A stretch of DNA of 64,000 bases. Source: Rubricella aquisinus (lineage in GTDB: Bacteria; Pseudomonadota; Alphaproteobacteria; Rhodobacterales; Rhodobacteraceae). This document shows positions 61,997-64,000 of the stretch, piece by piece. The number at the start of each line of letters is the position of its first letter. Position 1 is the first letter of the stretch. The stretch lies in assembly GCF_014199445.1 (NCBI RefSeq), contig NZ_JACIJS010000003.1, forward strand, positions 248,001 through 312,000. Reading direction: 5' to 3'. The notes under the pieces were generated by a model, which saw only the letters and a program-made list of their open reading frames with translations, was not told the origin of the DNA and ran no database searches. A program made the translations under genes and the position numbers.

Positions 61997-62163
61997 CGGG
62001 CTCTCCATCATGCGGCGTCGCAGCATTCTCTTCGCAGTTGCGGGCAAACTAGCTTTGCAGGGAGGGAGGGTCAATCTCTATCCGCAAGAAAATGACGCGA
62101 TATTGGGTCACACCGGAATTATATTAGCATTGTGTTTGCTCAAGCCGCGTGGGACATCACACC

Positions 62164-62937
62164 ATGCTCGACACGCTCCTGTCTGATATTGGCCCGACCG
62201 CGATGGTTCTCGCTGCGCTTGTGATGTTCACGGCGGGGCTGGTGAAGGGCATTGTCGGCTTTGCCCTGCCGATGGTTGCGGTGAGCGGGTTAGGCTCCTT
62301 CCTGCCCGCGACATATGCCGTGGCGGGGCTGCTGTTGCCCGCGTTGCTGACCAACATCTGGCAAGGGTTGCGTGACGGCCCGCGCGCGGCGTTTGAGACG
62401 GTCATGAAATGGTGGCGGCTAACAGTGATCGTCGTCGTGGTAATAGGGTGCGTGGCGCCTTTTGTGGCGATCATGTCCCAGCAATTGCTGTTCCTGATCC
62501 TTGGCGTCGGCGTGACCGGCTTTACGCTGTTGCAACTGTCCGGCTGGACCCCGAGTGAGGCGATGGTGCGCCATCAGGTTGCCGAATGGCTGGCGGGTAT
62601 CTTCGCGGGCATCTTTGGCGGATTGGCCGCTGTCACTGGCCCGCCCATCGTGCTCTATCTGTTGGCGAGCAACGTCAAGAAGGCCGAGCAGGTGCGCCTG
62701 CAAGGTATCATCTTTTTCCTTGGGCTTGCGTTGTTGGTGGTGATCCATGGGCAGACGGGCGTGCTGAATGCGAGCACCGGGCCGCTGTCGGTTTTGCTGA
62801 TCCTGCCTGCCTTCGCGGGAATGGCGTTGGGGCTTTGGGTGCAGGACCGGATGGATCAGGTCACGTTCCGCCGGGCAACACAGATCGTGCTGGTGATCGC
62901 GGGGCTCAACCTGCTGCGGCGCGGGATTTTCGCCTAG
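62164..62937 (+). CDS. TauE/SafE-family membrane permease
   Basis: Protein of 257 aa, about eight membrane segments. The family pattern is LVKGIVGFALPMVAVSGLGSFLP and the second repeat LAGIFAGIFGGLAAVTGPPIVLYLL. Members are proposed exporters of sulfite or organosulfonates, but most are untested. ATG at 62164 preferred over GTG at 62149. It overlaps DUF429 by 4 bp (convergent). Divergent from mcd. Confidence 0.9.
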   Translation: MLDTLLSDIGPTAMVLAALVMFTAGLVKGIVGFALPMVAVSGLGSFLPATYAVAGLLLPALLTNIWQGLRDGPRAAFETVMKWWRLTVIVVVVIGCVAPFVAIMSQQLLFLILGVGVTGFTLLQLSGWTPSEAMVRHQVAEWLAGIFAGIFGGLAAVTGPPIVLYLLASNVKKAEQVRLQGIIFFLGLALLVVIHGQTGVLNASTGPLSVLLILPAFAGMALGLWVQDRMDQVTFRRATQIVLVIAGLNLLRRGIFA

Positions 62938-63653
62938 AACCAGATCTCGGCCCTGAGGCCATTCGTGTCCGTTTCCGGCGTCTCGGGAATATGCTGCGCC
63001 GTGCCCGCGATGCAGCGTTGAGCGGTGCGGATCAGGATACAGGCATCCAGAAGGTCATCCGTGCCCCAGCGCCCTTTTCGTCGTCCAAGCATGACGGGAA
63101 GGTCGTCGTGATACAGCCCAAGGGTCCGCAGCAGCGCAATCCGCGTATGTCGCCATTGGCTGCGTTTCTTCGGGCCAAGGGTCTTGCCCGCAGCCTCAAG
63201 AAAGGAAAGCTCTGGGTGCCCCTCCCGAATACGGTTTTGAAGTGCGGGAGTGATCTGCCGGTCGGCCTCATCAATCTTGTTGAGGATATGAAAGGCCTGA
63301 AGCGTGAGCTTTTTGCCCAGCATCGCGGCGTTGATGTCGCGGTAAGCCATGCCGCCCCGCCACATCTCCAGCGCGGGGCGGGGTGGGGCCGGGAACACGC
63401 GCGATCCGACGGAACGATGCCCATCGGTGTTTCCCTCTTTCAGCAGACGTCTTGCGATGCCGTCCGTTGCGCGCGGGCGTGTTCCGTCCATGGGCAGGCC
63501 GACAGGCGTGTCAACGACAATCATCGGGTCCGGCCAGCGGTCTGCCACATCGAGGAGGCTAGGCAAAATGGCCGCCTCCAAAATGCCGGAAGGCTGGCGC
63601 GCAACCGCGAGCCAGCCCCCTTTGCACCCGTCTATCCCGACGGGAATGGTCAC
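62934..63653 (-). CDS. DUF429 family protein
   Basis: Protein of 239 aa (GTG start). DUF429 pattern: [39 protein letters not shown] and a C-terminal [18 protein letters not shown]. RNase-H-like fold, function unknown. Its start overlaps the pckA stop by 4 bp, so it follows pckA in the same unit. Confidence 0.9.
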   Translation of the reverse strand: MTIPVGIDGCKGGWLAVARQPSGILEAAILPSLLDVADRWPDPMIVVDTPVGLPMDGTRPRATDGIARRLLKEGNTDGHRSVGSRVFPAPPRPALEMWRGGMAYRDINAAMLGKKLTLQAFHILNKIDEADRQITPALQNRIREGHPELSFLEAAGKTLGPKKRSQWRHTRIALLRTLGLYHDDLPVMLGRRKGRWGTDDLLDACILIRTAQRCIAGTAQHIPETPETDTNGLRAEIWF

Positions 63654-64000
63654 GCGGCCTTCACAGCCGCGGCCAACACATCTTCCCCGACGAAGGGCTC
63701 ATACTGGCCAAAATTCTCGGCAAACATGGACGCAAGTTTCGCAGCCTGCGCGTCATAAGCGGCCTTGTCATCCCATGTGCGGCGCGGGTCGAGCAGCACA
63801 TCCGATACCCCATCGACAGAGATCGGAACCTCAAAGCCGAAATTCGGGTCGGTGCGGAACGTGGCATCCTTGAGCGATCCGTCGAGGGCCGCGTGCAGCA
63901 GCGCCCGCGTCGCGCGGATCGGCATCCGGGAACCGGTGCCATAGGCACCGCCGGTCCAGCCAGTGTTCACCAGCCAGCAATCCGCGCCATGCTCTGCGAT
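63650..64000 (-). CDS. pckA: Phosphoenolpyruvate carboxykinase (ATP), C-terminal part
   Basis: Partial: the start lies beyond the window end. The C-terminal segment contains [31 protein letters not shown] and [26 protein letters not shown], diagnostic for the ATP-dependent enzyme. It converts oxaloacetate to PEP, the gluconeogenic step needed after the ethylmalonyl-CoA pathway. Confidence 0.97.
   Translation of the reverse strand: MAEHGADCWLVNTGWTGGAYGTGSRMPIRATRALLHAALDGSLKDATFRTDPNFGFEVPISVDGVSDVLLDPRRTWDDKAAYDAQAAKLASMFAENFGQYEPFVGEDVLAAAVKAA

Noticed and set aside
62164-62937. TauE-type permease as the sulfite exporter of the proposed sulfosugar pathway
   Set aside because: It lies 44 kb away between mcd and DUF429, with no shared regulation visible, and TauE-family substrates cannot be told from sequence.
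1-64000. CRISPR arrays, tRNA genes, insertion sequences, prophage
   Set aside because: No regularly spaced repeats, no tRNA-like GTTCGA arms in gaps, and no transposase or phage-like proteins were seen.

Overview
The window looks like chromosomal DNA of a marine-type alphaproteobacterium of the Rhodobacterales (roseobacter group). It is GC-rich and densely packed, with many 1-4 bp start/stop overlaps. It carries heterotetrameric sarcosine oxidase genes (soxBDAG), methylsuccinyl-CoA dehydrogenase of the ethylmalonyl-CoA pathway, a DctPQM TRAP transporter, and the housekeeping order rpoZ-rsh-DUF2062-pdxJ-acpS-lepB-rnc-era-recO. Family-level calls come from reading the translations; no database search was run. 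I saw no tRNA, rRNA, CRISPR array, insertion sequence or prophage.

Regions: (1) 1-6720, flagellar basal body and export genes: flgG end, flgA, flgH, fliL (+), then a FliJ-like gene, flhB, fliR, flhA and a lytic transglycosylase (-). (2) 6804-18099, an 11 kb metabolic block: 2-hydroxyacid dehydrogenase, Gfo/Idh oxidoreductase, L-fucose-isomerase-family protein, tagatose-bisphosphate-aldolase-type aldolase, PfkB kinase and di-haem peroxidase, all on minus; a Sel1 protein (+); then dctP, dctM, dctQ and a DeoR regulator (-) with a palindromic operator. (3) 18166-25030, flagellar genes again: fliM (-), motB, flgE, flgK, flgL, flgI (+). The metabolic block therefore sits inside what is normally one flagellar supercluster. 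(4) 25058-27780, a retropepsin-like protease, DUF1289, ruvX, ccmI. (5) 28024-33663, sarcosine oxidase genes with two tiny membrane-protein genes inside. (6) 33777-35938, a polar amino-acid ABC transporter without its ATPase. (7) 36059-44758, mixed genes including an unusual two-domain cytochrome c, pheA, nudC, a monomeric-sarcosine-oxidase-like flavoprotein and a PatB/MalY lyase. (8) 44762-50297, fmt, two deformylase paralogues (one lacking catalytic residues), rnhA, ispH and an NYN protein. (9) 50390-59812, the conserved folK to recO housekeeping run. (10) 59770-64000, a META lipoprotein, mcd, a TauE-type permease, DUF429 and the end of pckA.

The most interesting system is the block at 6804-18099. 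Its combination (isomerase, sugar kinase, class I ketose-bisphosphate-type aldolase, Gfo/Idh protein resembling NAD-dependent glycosidases, sulfolactate-dehydrogenase-like enzyme, TRAP importer, DeoR repressor) parallels the sulfo-EMP2 type of sulfoquinovose catabolism. That assignment is an inference from family membership and gene order. A second recurring theme is perfect inverted repeats whose 3' arm contains the Shine-Dalgarno sequence of the next gene (before the transglycosylase, soxD and the first ABC permease, and partly before patB).
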